From: Serinus canaria
Lineage: Eukaryota; Chordata; Aves; Passeriformes; Fringillidae
Reading direction: 5' to 3'
NCBI RefSeq assembly: GCF_022539315.1
Contig: NC_066342.1
Location: 15,145,346-15,209,345 of the forward strand
Length of the DNA stretch: 64,000 bases
The notes beneath the pieces are model-generated. The model saw nothing but the letters and a program-made list of their open reading frames with translations. It had not been told where the DNA came from and did no database searches. How positions within the stretch are numbered: the stretch's first letter is position 1; the number at the start of each line of letters is the position of its first letter. This document shows positions 1 to 11,415 of this stretch, piece after piece. The position numbers were made by a program, and so were the translations under genes.

Positions 1-41
1 TTCCATGTATAATCTGCACTTCCCAAATATTCTTCTATCTT

Positions 42-860
42 TTACCCCACCCCTATGGGATCATCCAAATATGGGGGTAATTCTTTTTTCAACCCTCTTA
101 TATCCTGGGTAGTAAGTGGTACAATTACAAACTCAAATGCTCCTCCTTGATCCCCCAAAGGAACTTGGCGGAGTGGCATCTGCTGTACCCCTGTCTCTTG
201 GGTCTGGAGGTCTTCTGATGTCCTAAATTGAATTCCTCTTCTGGTTCTAGGGAGAGATACGATATGCTGCTCCCCTCCCCCCACACCATCATTATTCTCA
301 GGTGGGGCCATAGGAACAGTATTTCTCTGATCCCCTTGCTCTGGGAAGTGAGGATACAAGGGACCTGCATCCCAGTCCTCATCATTTTCCTCTTCTTCCC
401 TTTTTTATTCTTAACACATAGATTTCTCCTGTTGCTTGTCTAATCTATATCAATACAAATTCCCTTTCAATCCGTCCTTTCCAATTCTCCTCTAAATACC
501 TCCACAAAATTCGACACAAATTCTATCTGTTCCAGAAGGTGGCCATATAAGGCCCTTTGCCAACTTATACTCTGGCCACACAAAATAGCAATATTTTACC
601 ATGAGCTCCATAGTTACTTCTGGGTGAATGTATAATCTGTTCTAAGACCTCACCATTCTCCCCAGGGGACTCTTTGGGGGTATTATGGGATCTTCATCCC
701 TTTTGCCGGGGCCCCTTCCTGGCTTTATTCTTGCAACCCTCCATGGGTGCCTGTTTCACTTGTGCTACCCTCCATGGGTGCCCTCACAGGTTTACCTGTG
801 CTACCCTCCATGGGCACCCTTGCAGGTTTACCTTTGATACCCTCCATGGGTGCCCTCCCA
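42..860 (-). pseudogene. gag: Class I ERV gag fragment (matrix to start of capsid)
   Basis: Read on the minus strand, about 660-540 encodes a matrix-like stretch with an FVWPEYKL...WPPSGT pattern typical of gamma-type matrix proteins. The frame 359-42 ends in a proline-flanked PLRQVPLGDQGG...VPLTTQDI segment, which resembles the start of a gamma-type capsid. Between them lies a short tandem repeat (726-862). The pieces are in different frames, so the gene is broken. No LTR or primer binding site is convincing upstream, and the downstream part lies beyond the left edge. Gag is the structural polyprotein of a retrovirus. Assignment to class I rests on motif resemblance only. Confidence 0.6.
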
Positions 861-862
861 GA
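726..862. repeat. 36-bp tandem repeat, about four units
   Basis: Four copies of a unit starting CCCTCCATGGGTGCC follow one another at about 36-bp spacing (starts near 739, 769, 805 and 840), with a few substitutions. On the minus strand the units keep one frame and give a repeated peptide of the form PMEG(S/I)xGKP. It lies inside the gag fragment between the matrix-like and capsid-like parts, so it may be an expanded linker of Gag. Confidence 0.75.
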
Positions 863-887
863 TTTGCTCCCTGAAGATCACATTTCA

Positions 888-965
888 CTCACCAATGAGC
901 CCAGACTCACATACCAAAGCAGCACAGAATCTGAAAAATAGAAAAACTAAAACCTGAGGCATCAT
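888..965 (-). repeat. Truncated LTR (family K), U3 start only
   Basis: About 75 bp match 15831-15905 closely, including the terminus that reads TGATGCCTCAGG on the minus strand. A purine tract lies immediately upstream in minus-strand sense, as expected for the start of a 3' LTR. The similarity stops near 890, where gag-like sequence of another element begins. This looks like the 3' LTR of the pol fragment at 1390-3912, cut short. Confidence 0.65.
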
Positions 966-981
966 TCCCCCCCTTTAGAGG
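966..981 (-). promoter_or_regulatory. Polypurine tract next to LTR K
   Basis: On the minus strand the sequence is CTCTAAAGGGGGGGAA, directly followed by the LTR terminus TGATGCC. This is the normal position of the plus-strand primer for reverse transcription, and it fixes the LTR boundary and orientation. Confidence 0.65.
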
Positions 982-1389
982 CATGACAAGGCCTTTACCT
1001 TGTCAAGTCTCTATTCTAAATATTTACTAATAATAGGTATTTAATAACAGATAAGTATGTAACAATAATAAACTACTATCAATATAAACACCGAATAATA
1101 AACATTCAAGACTGGATAAATATTTAGAAACTGTAAATATCTAACACTAAATGTCTAATAATATAGAAATATAAAATAATATTAGTAATAAACAACAACA
1201 AACAGTAATAAACATCTAACTACAGTAATATCTTGCACAGTCGGATATTATGCAAAGAAGAATAATGATTATTGTGAACAGTTCTTTGGGTGGGGAAGAG
1301 GAATAATTTAAAATAGATTTTCATTTGCATTAGTCTGTGTTTTTATAGTTGTTTCAGGAGCAGAAGCTTTCTTAACTCTGGAGTAGCAA
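982..1389. other. AT-rich sequence without a recognisable gene
   Basis: Long runs of A/T-rich sequence with many TAATA motifs. I see no coding similarity. By position it should be the env/3' part of the minus-strand class I element, but nothing recognisable is left. Confidence 0.5.
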
Positions 1390-3960
1390 ATCCAGGGTCC
1401 TTTGCCAGTGACTTTGACTGAAGTGAGGGTGGTCAGTAGAACTTGGAATGGTCTTCTCTGCTTGGCTTGTAGAGGATCACTGTCTCACTACCTAACATAG
1501 ACCCAGTCTCCAGGTTGGAAGGGATGTGCAGATGTGTCCAGTCTTATGGGTCTGGATAGCACAATATAATTCTGGAGCTTCTGCAAAGTGGAACTTAAAG
1601 CTATTAGATATTTCTGCAAATCAAGTTTTCCCTTCATGTGAATTTCACCTGGAATATGTGGAATCTGATATGGCCTGCCATACAGTATTTTATAGGGACT
1701 GATGTTATCCCTTCACCTTGGTTGTATGTGGATTTTCAGTAAAGCTATAGGCAAGGCCTGAACTCATGTCATGGATGTTTCCTGACAAATTTTGCCAATT
1801 TGTGTCTTGAGAGTCTCATTCATATGTTCAAGCGTACCACTTGCTTGGGGTCTATAAGGTGTATGTAAATCCCAAGAAATTCCTAAAATCCAGCTAACTT
1901 CCTCAACCACTGTTGCAACAAAGTGTGGTCCCCAATCTGATGACATCCCGAACCTTGGAATTACATGACTGAGTAAAACTTTCACCACTTCCTTGGCTGT
2001 GTTAGTGCAACAGGGGTAAGCTTCTGGCTATCTACTGAAGGTGTTAATTAAGACTAATATGTACCGGTATCTCTCTTTGCGTGGTAACTCCACAAAAATC
2101 TATTTGCCAGTAATCTCTAAAAAGATCTCCTGATTTTGTTACTCCTAACACAACTCTTTTTCTCATTTCAGGGTTGTTTTTACAGCAGATCTCACATTTG
2201 CTCACTATTGATTGTATATCAGTCATTTCCTTTCCTATTACTACTTTTTTTATTTTATTTTTTTACTACTTTACTACTTTATTACTACTTTTTTTAGATG
2301 TTTCAGAGGATTTTCAACCCTGAAATGTGTGTTTTCATGTTCTCTCTGAGCTAGCTCCTGAAGGATCAGGGTTGGGACTACCACCTGGTTTGCTGCTGTA
2401 ACAGTCTATCCACTCTTTGTGATCTCAGCTTTAAGAAACTTAATTAGTTTGTGGTCTGCTTGGTCATATTTTGGGGTGACCCCTGACAAATCAATCTCTT
2501 TTTGTGGAATTATTGTGAGAATACCATCTTCTGCAATCCCTCTTGCTGCTTTATCAGCAAAGCGATTTCCTAATTCTGGAGTGGTTTTCCCTCTTTGGTG
2601 GCCTCTACAATGCATGATAGTCACTTCTGTGGGTTTTTTAATGCTCTTTAAGAGGGCAAGTATTTGTTCAGCATGTTTGATTTGATTACCTTGAGCATTC
2701 AGAAGTTCCCTCTCCTTCCAGATGGCTCAATGGGCATGGACAACACTAAATGCATATTTGGAGTCAGTCCATATATTTACCTTTTTTCCTTCTCTCAGTT
2801 CTAGGGCTCTTGTCAGTGCAATCAGCTGTGATGACACATCTGCTGGTGGGGCCTTTGCCTCGATTACTTTATCCTGCATGGTCAATGCATAGCCTGCCAT
2901 CTGCCAAAGCCTACCGGAACCCAGGCTAGCTCTATACATGCCGGTAGCCATGACAAGAGTGGGGAACAGCTGGAGACTGGGGTTTCCCACAGCTGAACCT
3001 AAAGAGCTGCAAGCTCTACAGTGCATGCTGTTATAGCCACGGCAGGGACCAGGTGAAGGAGGAAGGAGGAGGCTCTTTGTCTCGAGGTTCCACGGGGAAA
3101 GTTTATTCCAGGTGGAGGGAGCAGGACAAAAAAGAGCCCCTTGCCCTCATATGCAAGGGGTTTCTTTCAGATACAAGTCAGGGGGTGGATACAAACAGCT
3201 AACCAATAGGGAATCCTCAGGGGAGGAGTGAGGGGTTTACATCAACACTGTGGGACCAATCAGGATAGGGGGAGGAGAAGGAAAGGTCACATGGGCCAAT
3301 GGGGCATCGTGGATTAGGGGATTTCCAAGTGGGTATTTCAATCAGTGATTGGCCCAGGGGGTGAGTGGAAGGGAACATTAAGGAAAAAGGGGCAGGGTTG
3401 CCTTGACAGGCAGGGAAAGAGGAGCAGGGTCGCCTTGACAGGCAGAGAAGGGACTAGAACAAAGAGAGGGGAATAGCTTGAGGGACAGCTTTAAGGGAGG
3501 GTACAGCTTAGGGAAAAAACTTGGGGAAAATGTGGGGGGATAACAGAATGAACCATTTAACAATAACTTAATGAAATAAATACAAACTGCAACAGTCATT
3601 CTTTTGCCATTTTTCATAAAGCTGCTTCCATCTGTGAAAAGCTCCTAAATCATCTGGATTTCCCAGGGGCATGTCTTTCAGGTCTGGCTGGCTGAAATAG
3701 ACCTCTTCAGCTGTCTGCAAATAATCATGTTCAATCTCATTGTCAATTAAGGTTGAGGACAAAAACATGGCAGTGTTAAGAAAAGAAGTTGTTTTCAGGG
3801 TAACATCATCCTGTTCTAATAATAGTGATTGATATTTAAGCATCCGGTTATTGGACAGCCAATGTCCCCTCTTTTGTTCGAGTACAGTCGCTACTGCATG
3901 GGGTACATACACTGCAATGTGTCACCCAAGGGTGACTTTTCGGGCCTCCTGGATCAACAT
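1390..3960 (-). pseudogene. pol: Class I ERV pol remnant (RT connection, RNase H, integrase)
   Basis: Domain order on the minus strand is normal for pol. At 3912-3568 is the RT connection segment (VPHAVATVLEQKRGHWLS...QPDLKDMPL). At 3026-2727 is RNase H, with the TDSKYAF motif. At 2624-2406 is the RNase H end (HCRGHQRG...NRFADKAA). At 2226-2044 is the integrase zinc-binding and early core region (CEICCKN...WQIDFCG). At 1988-1764 is the integrase core end (SDWGPHF...PYRPQASG). The integrase C-terminal region follows at about 1600-1440. Stops and frameshifts separate every block, and an LTR-like insertion (3029-3594) interrupts RNase H. The RT fingers and palm are missing; the plus-strand ERV A begins right next to the cut end. 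Confidence 0.8.
3029..3594. repeat. Solo LTR-like insertion in the minus-strand pol remnant
   Basis: A 566-bp block starting TGTTATAGCC and ending CTGCAACA separates two adjacent parts of the pol remnant and has no coding similarity. TG/CA termini and size fit a solo LTR. I find no clean target-site duplication (flanks catgc and gtcat), so the boundaries are approximate and orientation is not assigned. Confidence 0.5.
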
Positions 3961-3971
3961 GATGGTGGCTG

Positions 3972-4534
3972 TGAAACAAAGTAAAAATTTTACAGAGTAA
4001 AAATCCATTTCAGATTTAAGTAAAATGTATCATTTTGAATTATTTAGTCTGTAGCTTACTTACATAGATAAAATATGTTTTTTAGTCTGTTAACTCTGTG
4101 CTGTACCTAAAACTGCCTGTTCTAACAAAAAAGCCTGTACTCACAAAACTATCTCAACTGGAAAAAAAAATGCAAATTTCCAAACTGAAGAAATAAGCAG
4201 GGACCCATAAACTCTAAAACAGAAGTGAAGAGCCAAAGCTGAGTCTGCAAAAGACTAACAAAACAACCAGAGAGTTTGCTATACAAAGACTAATAAGAAC
4301 CTGATAAAAACTAGTTATCAGTTGTAATGCGAAACCAGTAAAATAAATATACATAAACCTATTGTAAAACTATACATATGTACCAGTAAGGGGGAATATA
4401 AAAAGATCGAGAGTTCTCAGGGGTGCTCATGTCCTTTAGAGGGAATGATCCCCACATGTATCCAGCACTGTAATAAACATACCAGCTTTACAACTTTTAC
4501 AAATTGTAGAGTTAGGGTTTTTTTCTGCAAATCA
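3972..4534 (+). repeat. 5' LTR of ERV A
   Basis: Begins TGAAACAAAGTAAAA and ends TGCAAATCA. The first roughly 310 bp are repeated at 13584-13882 next to a polypurine tract, which identifies it as an LTR. A TATA-like AATATAAAAAG lies near 4395 and an AATAAA signal near 4472. A primer-binding-like sequence follows three bases after the end. Related but diverged LTRs occur at 16799-17665 and, collapsed, at 54136-54171. Confidence 0.85.
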
Positions 4535-4537
4535 TTT

Positions 4538-4555
4538 TGGCGAGCCAGCCAGGAG
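4538..4555 (+). other. Primer binding site of ERV A
   Basis: TGGCGAGCCAGCCAGGAG starts three bases after the LTR end, the normal position and TGG start of a retroviral primer binding site. I cannot assign the tRNA with confidence. Confidence 0.6.
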
Positions 4556-4969
4556 ACCGTCTCTGTCCACACAGGAGTAAAAGAGGGGGCAGACCTCCTA
4601 GGCTCACCCCAGGATTTTCCCTAGAGGAGCTCCGCTCTGTCTTGGTTTGCCTCCTGTGGAAACAGACAACAACCTACTAGTGTGCAGATAAATGGTATGT
4701 ATATCAAAGGACCCCGGGGGAGAAAGAGATAGGGCTAATAGTAGACCGCTCAGAAACGTTTGAGTACACAGCCTCATCCCTGTGCTTGTTGCAGGCAACC
4801 ATTGACCGAAAACACGGTTGGCAGCAGAGGTCCCCTAGTTAATAGAGCAACTGGAGAGACAGGCCATATATTGTCTCCTCGAGACAGGTCTTTTAAGATC
4901 TTGGAGATTTATATCACACCCGAGATAGCTCAGCCACCTCAGATGGCATAAAATCAGCAGGATGGTTTC

Positions 4970-5309
4970 TGTGGCAGTGTTGGAAACAGAAAAGTTTTAA
5001 TAAATGGCAAAATAACAAAGCTCTTTACAGAGAAAAACCAAGCCAGGGCAAGACGTTCTTGCTCCTGGTAAAACACCTCACAAAAGCGATTAGTTCCTTT
5101 GTTCTCTTCTTTTTCTAGTCAATTGCTTACGTGGGACTTTTTGGCTTCTGTCCAATTGGCTATCCTTAAGTTTGAGGTGATGTCCCCCAGGTCCTATGAG
5201 GTGTCTTTTTACCTAATTGAGGAGAGAAACTTCTGGGCTTTTTTTCCTTTTTAGGGAGACAAAGGATAATTTGGTCACTCCGTCAACAGGGGGCACATTC
5301 CTACAGACA
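4970..5309. repeat. Solo LTR inserted in the ERV A leader
   Basis: 340 bp starting TGTGGCAGTG and ending CTACAGACA, flanked by GTTTC (4965-4969) and GGTTC (5310-5314), a 4 of 5 match that looks like a decayed target-site duplication. An AATAAA lies near 4999, but I do not consider orientation settled. It interrupts the ERV A leader between primer binding site and gag. Confidence 0.65.
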
Positions 5310-6639
5310 GGTTCATTGTTCAGTAGAGCAGCCACTAGTGACTCTAAAAGTGAGTCGAGTAAACCCAAACTTTGTGTGCTTGTAGTGTCCAGACATAGTT
5401 AATGTGTTTATAATCATGTAGGTGCGTCGTGTATAAGAAGAGCAAGCAAGTAAGTGTACCCATGACATGCAGGAAAGAAGTTCTACCCACATCTAAAGTG
5501 GCCAGGTAAGGCCCAGAGCACCAGCTGGGGCAAGCTGTGGGGGCAAGGAGCACCTCACAAAGAAGTAGAACAAGTAGAAAAACATAAGTGAGAACATTTA
5601 TTGTGTTTAAAAGTGGTAATTTGTGTAGATTGTACACATTTTAACCATAGCTAAATGAACTCAGGGGGTTCCTCTGCCCCAGTAGTTTAGACTTAATCCC
5701 TAATAGTTTGTAAATCCTGTAAATTATTAGATAAATGGAAGAAACAAATGAGTTCATTTAAAGGAGCTTTATCAGACTTCAGCTAGTAATATAGTAGGTC
5801 TAGACTGAGAACAACCCACCATAGAAGATTTAGAAATCCCCAAAATAATAAACAGAATAACCTACCTCTGCGGGCAATTCCTGAGAACCTTTAGTACATT
5901 GAGAGGCTAACACTCTGCATAGGTACTATTGCAGTGCAGAGTTTGTGAAAAGCACTAGTACTGCTGTTCTAGTAAGCATCAGGGCATATGCCCCAAGTGT
6001 AAATTGAAGTTTCCTGATCAAGCTAATTCAGAATCTAAGATCTTAAAGCTTGTATGTGGAAGATCACATCTGATACCTACTACCTGGAGGTGTGTATAAG
6101 AAGAAAACTGAGAAAAGACTGTGAAGCTCTGTGAAGAAAAGTTTAGGTAGAAATGAGATAAGACAAAAGAATGGAAATAATAAGAACTAACCAGAGCAAA
6201 AAGGTTCCCCAAGCTAGCCCCTTGAAGTATATCTTAGCCCACTAGAAAGAAGTCGCCAGTAGGGGCAGCTCAGAAAATAAAAAAAAATATTTATTCAATA
6301 TTACACATGTTGGTGGCCATTATACAAGTTGAAAGATAGAGCGAAGTGGCCACCCTCTACAAATTTAAAGTATAATACCTTATTGCAGTTAATGCTGTTT
6401 TTAAGACGAGAAGGCAAATGAGATAAAGTTTCACATGGTAATATGTTTTTTTGCTTTAAGAAATCAACCAGAATAGCAGAGGGACAGTGGGCTCAGAGCT
6501 CCCTCTGACCCACTGGTGTTAGCACTTGAAAAAGAAAACAAAACAGAGAGCAAATCAAACGTTGTTCAGCATGCAATATAAGACAACAATGTATGAAATC
6601 AGAAAAAGTTTATCATACTGAGGAGCAAAAATGAGATAC
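5310..6639 (+). other. ERV A leader region without recognisable gene
   Basis: Non-coding stretch between the solo LTR and the first gag-like sequence. It includes T-rich and A-rich runs and no recognisable domain. It is longer than a normal retroviral leader, so it probably holds further degraded insertions or matrix sequence decayed beyond recognition. Confidence 0.4.
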
Positions 6640-7830
6640 ATTTAATTTGTTAAAAGCTCCTCCTAGGAGAAGGAAAAATAAAGATAAAGATGAAGATGGA
6701 GAAGATTTTCCCAAAAAAGAAAAAGACTTCCCCAAAAAGAAAGAGGACTCAAGCTCAGAAAACACATTCACTCAAACCCATCCCCCTCCTAGCAGTCCAA
6801 TTTCATCCAAAACTAAGAAGCAAGCAGTGTTACAGGCCCCTCTGTGAGAGGCAGTGGGACCAGAAGGAGGGATATTAATGATTAAAGTGCCATTTACCAC
6901 TCTTGATTTAGAGGCATGGGAAAGGATTGCTAGGAATTATCGTATCGACCCGATACTTACTGCCAAACATCTACGATATGTTATCAAGCAACACAATCCA
7001 GATTGGGCTGACATGCAGTTACTACTGGATAACAAACAAACAGCTGATCTTAAACACAACAAGAACTTAAGCAAAAGATCACTGCAAGAGCAACCAGCTA
7101 GATGTAAAAGAATATTTCCCCCTCCAAGACCCAAAATAAGATCCCAGTGTATCAGCAAAAGTAAAAAAAAATTTGCAAATTATCAAGAATAAATAGCAAC
7201 AAAGGTAGAAAGAGCTATTCCGAAGACCATAAATTAGTCTGCCTTATATTCCCTTAAGCAGATGCCTTCCGAGACTCCGTCCAAGTTTCTAGAGCATTTA
7301 AGAGATGCTATGCGTCACCATACATCATTAGACCCGAAGTCTAAAATAAAGATAAATCAGCTAGTTAATTCATTTTTAAGACAGTCTGCTAGAAATATTA
7401 AACATAAACTTCAAAAAATCCAAGAGCCAGAAAATGAAGTCTTGCTAAAAGAAGCATAGAGAGTATTTAAGAACCAGGAAGATATAAACAAGGACTAAAA
7501 AACCTAGTAGCAGTAGTACAAGAAGAAAAGCAAGAAAAACACAGATACCACCCAGACAAAGTCCACCTCAGCTAGGCAGAAACCAGTGTACAATCTGTAA
7601 AAAAACACTAGAAAAACCAATGCCCAGAATGAAAACAAAGTGACTGACAAGAACTTGTGCACGTACAAAACAACTAAAGAAGACCAAGAGATTCCACCCC
7701 AGCAGATCCACTAGTTATAACAATGAAGCTAAGAGAAAAAGAGAAAATAATAGACTTTCTAGTTAATACAAGAGCCACACATTCAGTTTTAAATAAAGCT
7801 TTAGTACCTGTAGAGAACAATTACGTTATA
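6640..7830 (+). pseudogene. gag: ERV A gag and start of protease (class I)
   Basis: A Lys/Glu-rich charged region (6650-6840) is followed by a gamma-type capsid: at 6854-7192 a VPFTTLDLEAWERIARNY...DWADMQLLLD pattern and at 7262-7459 the major homology region (PSKFLEHLRDAMRHHTSLDP). A zinc-knuckle relic (QCTICKK) lies near 7590. Near 7740-7800 a protease start is visible, with the active-site region read as VNTRATHSVL where a DTGA-type triad would be expected. Stops and frameshifts break it throughout. A solo LTR interrupts the protease at 7835. Confidence 0.75.
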
Positions 7831-7834
7831 GTGC
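7830..7834. repeat. Target-site duplication AGTGC, left copy
   Basis: AGTGC flanks the solo LTR B on the left and is repeated at 8497-8501 on the right. A perfect 5-bp duplication proves this LTR arrived by retroviral integration. Confidence 0.85.
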
Positions 7835-8496
7835 TGTCCTAGGGTGACGTTATGATGCTGTTATCCCCATTCGTGTGTGTGTAATTTATGCTGGATATTA
7901 TGTTCTGTGCCTTTAAGACTGGCAGAGTGAAAGTTTTGTTTTGGGCCTCTTATCAGCCACTCGGCGGGACATACAGACAGTACATAGTGATGCTTTTTTT
8001 GCTTTTTGCCCTGCTTTTTGCTTTTGCTCTTGCTTCTGCTTTGCTTCTGCTTTGCCTTTGCTTGCTCTTGCTTTTTTTTTCCTCTTCTCATTAGTTAATT
8101 TAGCTAAACAGTCCAAATTCCTTCCTGGACTGCTTCCCCTCTCCTGTTTGGACCTGCCGACTGCTCCGAACTGGGACCTGGGAAACACCGAGAGAGAGTT
8201 TGCATCTTGTGGCTGCAGCAGCTGCCCCAGCGCTGGAGGGACTGATAACAGTCACCACCCCCAGGAGAGACTTTCTGAATTTTTCGTCTTTTTTCAGAGC
8301 GGTGAAAGAGTGGTGTCATCTGGTATTTTTCATTTTGTGTGTTGGGGGGTGCTGTGCTTGTCCAATAAACAGGTTCTTTCCACTTCTCTCCGAAGAATTC
8401 TTCCCGAACCGGTTGGGGGGAGGGGCTGTGTGGGTTTGCTTTCTGAAGAAGCCACTTTTTGGGGATTCTCTCCCAAATTTGCCCTAAACCAGGACA
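7835..8496 (+). repeat. Solo LTR B (ERVL-type) in ERV A protease
   Basis: 662 bp starting TGTCCTAGGGTGACG and ending CTAAACCAGGACA. It matches the LTRs of the provirus at 44331-51022 and an inverted copy at 10771-11415. CAATAAAC near 8362 is the likely polyadenylation signal. A perfect AGTGC target-site duplication flanks it, so it is a solo LTR left after LTR-LTR recombination. Open frames inside it are spurious. Confidence 0.92.
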
Positions 8497-10770
8497 AGTG
8501 CAAAGAGCAACTAGCCAGTCTAAAAAGGCATCTTTTTGCAAACCTTTAAAATATAAATTGGAGAAATAATAGAGTATTCATAAGTTTTTGTATATGCCCA
8601 ATTCACCAAAAACACTTTTAAGGAAAAACTTATTAGAACGGTTACAAGCAACCATTACATTTAAAAATAGAGAAGTTACTCTAGAAGTGAATGATCAAAA
8701 GTACATAAAAGTGTTAAGTTTAACATTAAGGACCATTAAAATTAAAGAAGAAATTTATAAAAAGATATTAAGTCAAGTATTTCCCAGAGTATGGGCCTCT
8801 AATGTACCAGAGAGAGCAAAAAAATACACCCCCCAAAGTAATTAGGCTTAAAGAAGAGATACAACCAGTAAGAATTAAACAGTACCCCATAAAAAAAGAA
8901 GAGAAAGAATCAGCCCAATAATTGAAAATTTTCTACAGTTGAAGTTATTAAAAAAATGCCAATCTAATTTTAATACTCCCATTTTACCCCTTCAAAAACC
9001 TAATAATTCGTATTAGATAGCACAAGATTTGAAGACTGTAAATTATATAACAAAATATTTATATCCTGTAGTAACAAATCCATGTAGTTAACTAACTTGT
9101 TTAACACCTAAGCTAACCTAGTTTACCATTTTAAATCTGAAAGATGCCTTCTTTTGCCTCCCTATCCACGAAACGAGACAGAAAAATTTTACATTCAAAT
9201 GAGAAAGCCCTAAAAATCGGCACAAAACCCAGCTCACATAAACCGTGTTACCTCAAGACTTCAAAAATTCCCCCACTGTGTTTGAAGAACAACTTACAAA
9301 AGATCTAGTGTCCTGAAAAGCTCCACAAGAAGAAAGAAAGCTATTACAGTGCATAAATGATCTTCTAGTAACCACTCAGACAAAGGAAACATAGTCTAGA
9401 CAGTAAGCCTTTCAAATTTTCTAAAACTCCAAGGATACAGAGTATCAAAGACACAAGTAGTAAAACAGAAAGGAATCTGCCTAGAGTACAAAGTTAGTGC
9501 TAAGCAACAAACTTTAAGGCAAGTTCACAAAGAAACAATATACCAAACCCCAAAACCCCAGACAATAAAAAAACTCTGAACCTTCTTAAGCATAAAAAAG
9601 TAGTGCCAGCTGTGAGTTTATAACTACAGACTGCTCATCAAACCCTCCTATACTCTTATTACCAATAAAAATAAAGATCTCCAGTAGACAAAAAAAACCC
9701 ACATAGGCCTTTCACCAGCTAAAGAGTGCCCTCATGTAAACTCCAGCTTTAAGACTTCCAGATATAAATAAATCATTCTTTCTATATTCCCATGAAAAAC
9801 AAAAAATTGCCCTAAGAATATTAACTCAAGACTTAGGTCCATATCAGAGAACAGTTACTTACTTTTCCAAACAACTAGATACAACAACCAAAGAATGGAC
9901 AAGTTACCTCAGAACTGTAACAGCAGTTGTACTGAATATTCAAGAAACACACAAGTTTACCCTAAGTCAGAAAATAACTATGCTAGTGTCCCACACAGTG
10001 TCCACAGTACTAAAAGTAAAGGGTGACCACTGGCTTTCACCACAGAAGTTCCTGAAATACCAGACCATCATAGTAGAACAAGATAATGTTGAGATAGTAG
10101 TAACTAATATTGTCAACCCAACTTCTTTTCTCAGTAGAAATCAAAGAGAAACAGTACACCACAATTACCTAGAGACTATTGAAGCTACTTACTCCAACCA
10201 CCCAGACTTAAAAGACACTCCTTTAGACAATACAAAAACCTAGTTCACAAACAGGAGTAGCTACGTTACCAATAGAAAGCAGCATGCTCGATATGCAGTC
10301 ACTACCTACAGAGAAGTAATAAAATCCAGACCCTTACCAACAAGCACCTCTGTGCAAAAGGCCGAGATAATTGCACTAACCCATGCCTTAGAAATAGCAA
10401 AAAGAAAGAGAATAAACATCTATACAGACTCAAAGTATGCATTCAGAGTTGTGCATGCACACAGAACCATCTAAAAAGAGAGAGGACTATTGGCCTCACA
10501 AGAAAAGAGCATCAAACACACACAAGAATAATCCAACTGCTGAAAGCAGTTCAGCTACCTAAAAAGGTAGCAATTATACATATTAAAACACACCAGAGTG
10601 AGCTCAAAATTAAAAAAAAGAAATGAACTAGCAGATAGAGAGGCAAAAGAAGCAGCAAAAAGTCAAGTAACTATTAAAAGAACTCTAATTCCAAATAAAC
10701 AAATTTCCCGTAAAAGTAAAACAAAATATAATAAGAAAAATAGAAAACTAATCAAAGATCAAAAAAAGAC
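8497..10770 (+). pseudogene. pol: ERV A pol: protease end, RT, connection, RNase H
   Basis: Protease resumes after the solo LTR; 8588-8845 covers the protease end and linker (YMPNSPKTLL...VFPRVWASNVPERAK). RT is heavily decayed: a catalytic-strand relic (LNLKDAFF) near 9140 and a degenerate active-site segment (INDLLVT) near 9355 are visible. The connection domain at 9980-10243 (LVSHTVSTVLKVKGDHWLS...HPDLKDTPL) parallels the minus-strand copy at 3912. RNase H at 10244-10700 shows AEIIALTHALE and IYTDSKYAF, then ELADREAKEAA. Multiple stops; a second solo LTR B interrupts it. Confidence 0.78.
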
Positions 10771-11415
10771 TGTCCTGGTTTAGGGCAAATTTGGGACAGA
10801 ATCCCCAAAAGGGGGGGCCCCTCCAGAAAGCAAACCCACTTGGGAAGAATTCCTCAGAGAGAAGTGGAAAGAACCTGTTTATTTAACAGGCACAGCACCC
10901 CCCAGCACACAAAATGAACAATATCGGATGACACCACTCTTTCACCGCTCTGAAAAAGCTGACAAGTTCAGAAAGTCTCTCTTGGGGGTGGTCGCTCTGT
11001 TATCAGTCCCTCCGGCGCTGGGGCAGCTGCTGCAGGCCACAGGGTGCAAACTCTCTCGGTGTTTCCCAGGTCCCAGTCCGAAGCAGGTTCAAGTAGATCC
11101 AAAGAGGAAAGGAGAAACAGTCCAGGAAGGAATCTGGACTGTTTAGCTAAATTAACTAATGAGAAGAGGCAAAAAGCAAGAGCAAGCAGAAGCAAAGCAG
11201 AAGCAAGAGCAGAGTGAAAAGCAGGGCAAAAAGCAAAAAGCAGCACTATGTACTGTATTGTCTGTATGTCCCGCTGGCTGTGGGGGAGTGGCTGATAAGA
11301 AGCCAAAACAAAACTTTCCCTCTTCAGAGCCAGTCTTGAAGGCACAGGACATAATATCCAGCATACACAACACACATGAATGGGGATACAAGCATCCTAA
11401 CATCACCCTTGGACT
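10771..11415 (-). repeat. Solo LTR B, inverted copy in ERV A pol
   Basis: Reverse complement of LTR B: on the plus strand it begins TGTCCTGGTTTAGGGC and ends CATCACCCTTGGACT. Flanks AAGAC and TTGAC agree at 3 of 5 positions, so the duplication is decayed or absent. It falls between RNase H and integrase. It keeps the block corresponding to TTAGGATGCT that the 3' LTR at 50380 lacks. Confidence 0.88.

Noticed and set aside
7941..8549. 202-residue frame
   Set aside because: Runs through solo LTR B, whose boundaries are fixed by a target-site duplication; the same apparent frames recur in each LTR B copy.
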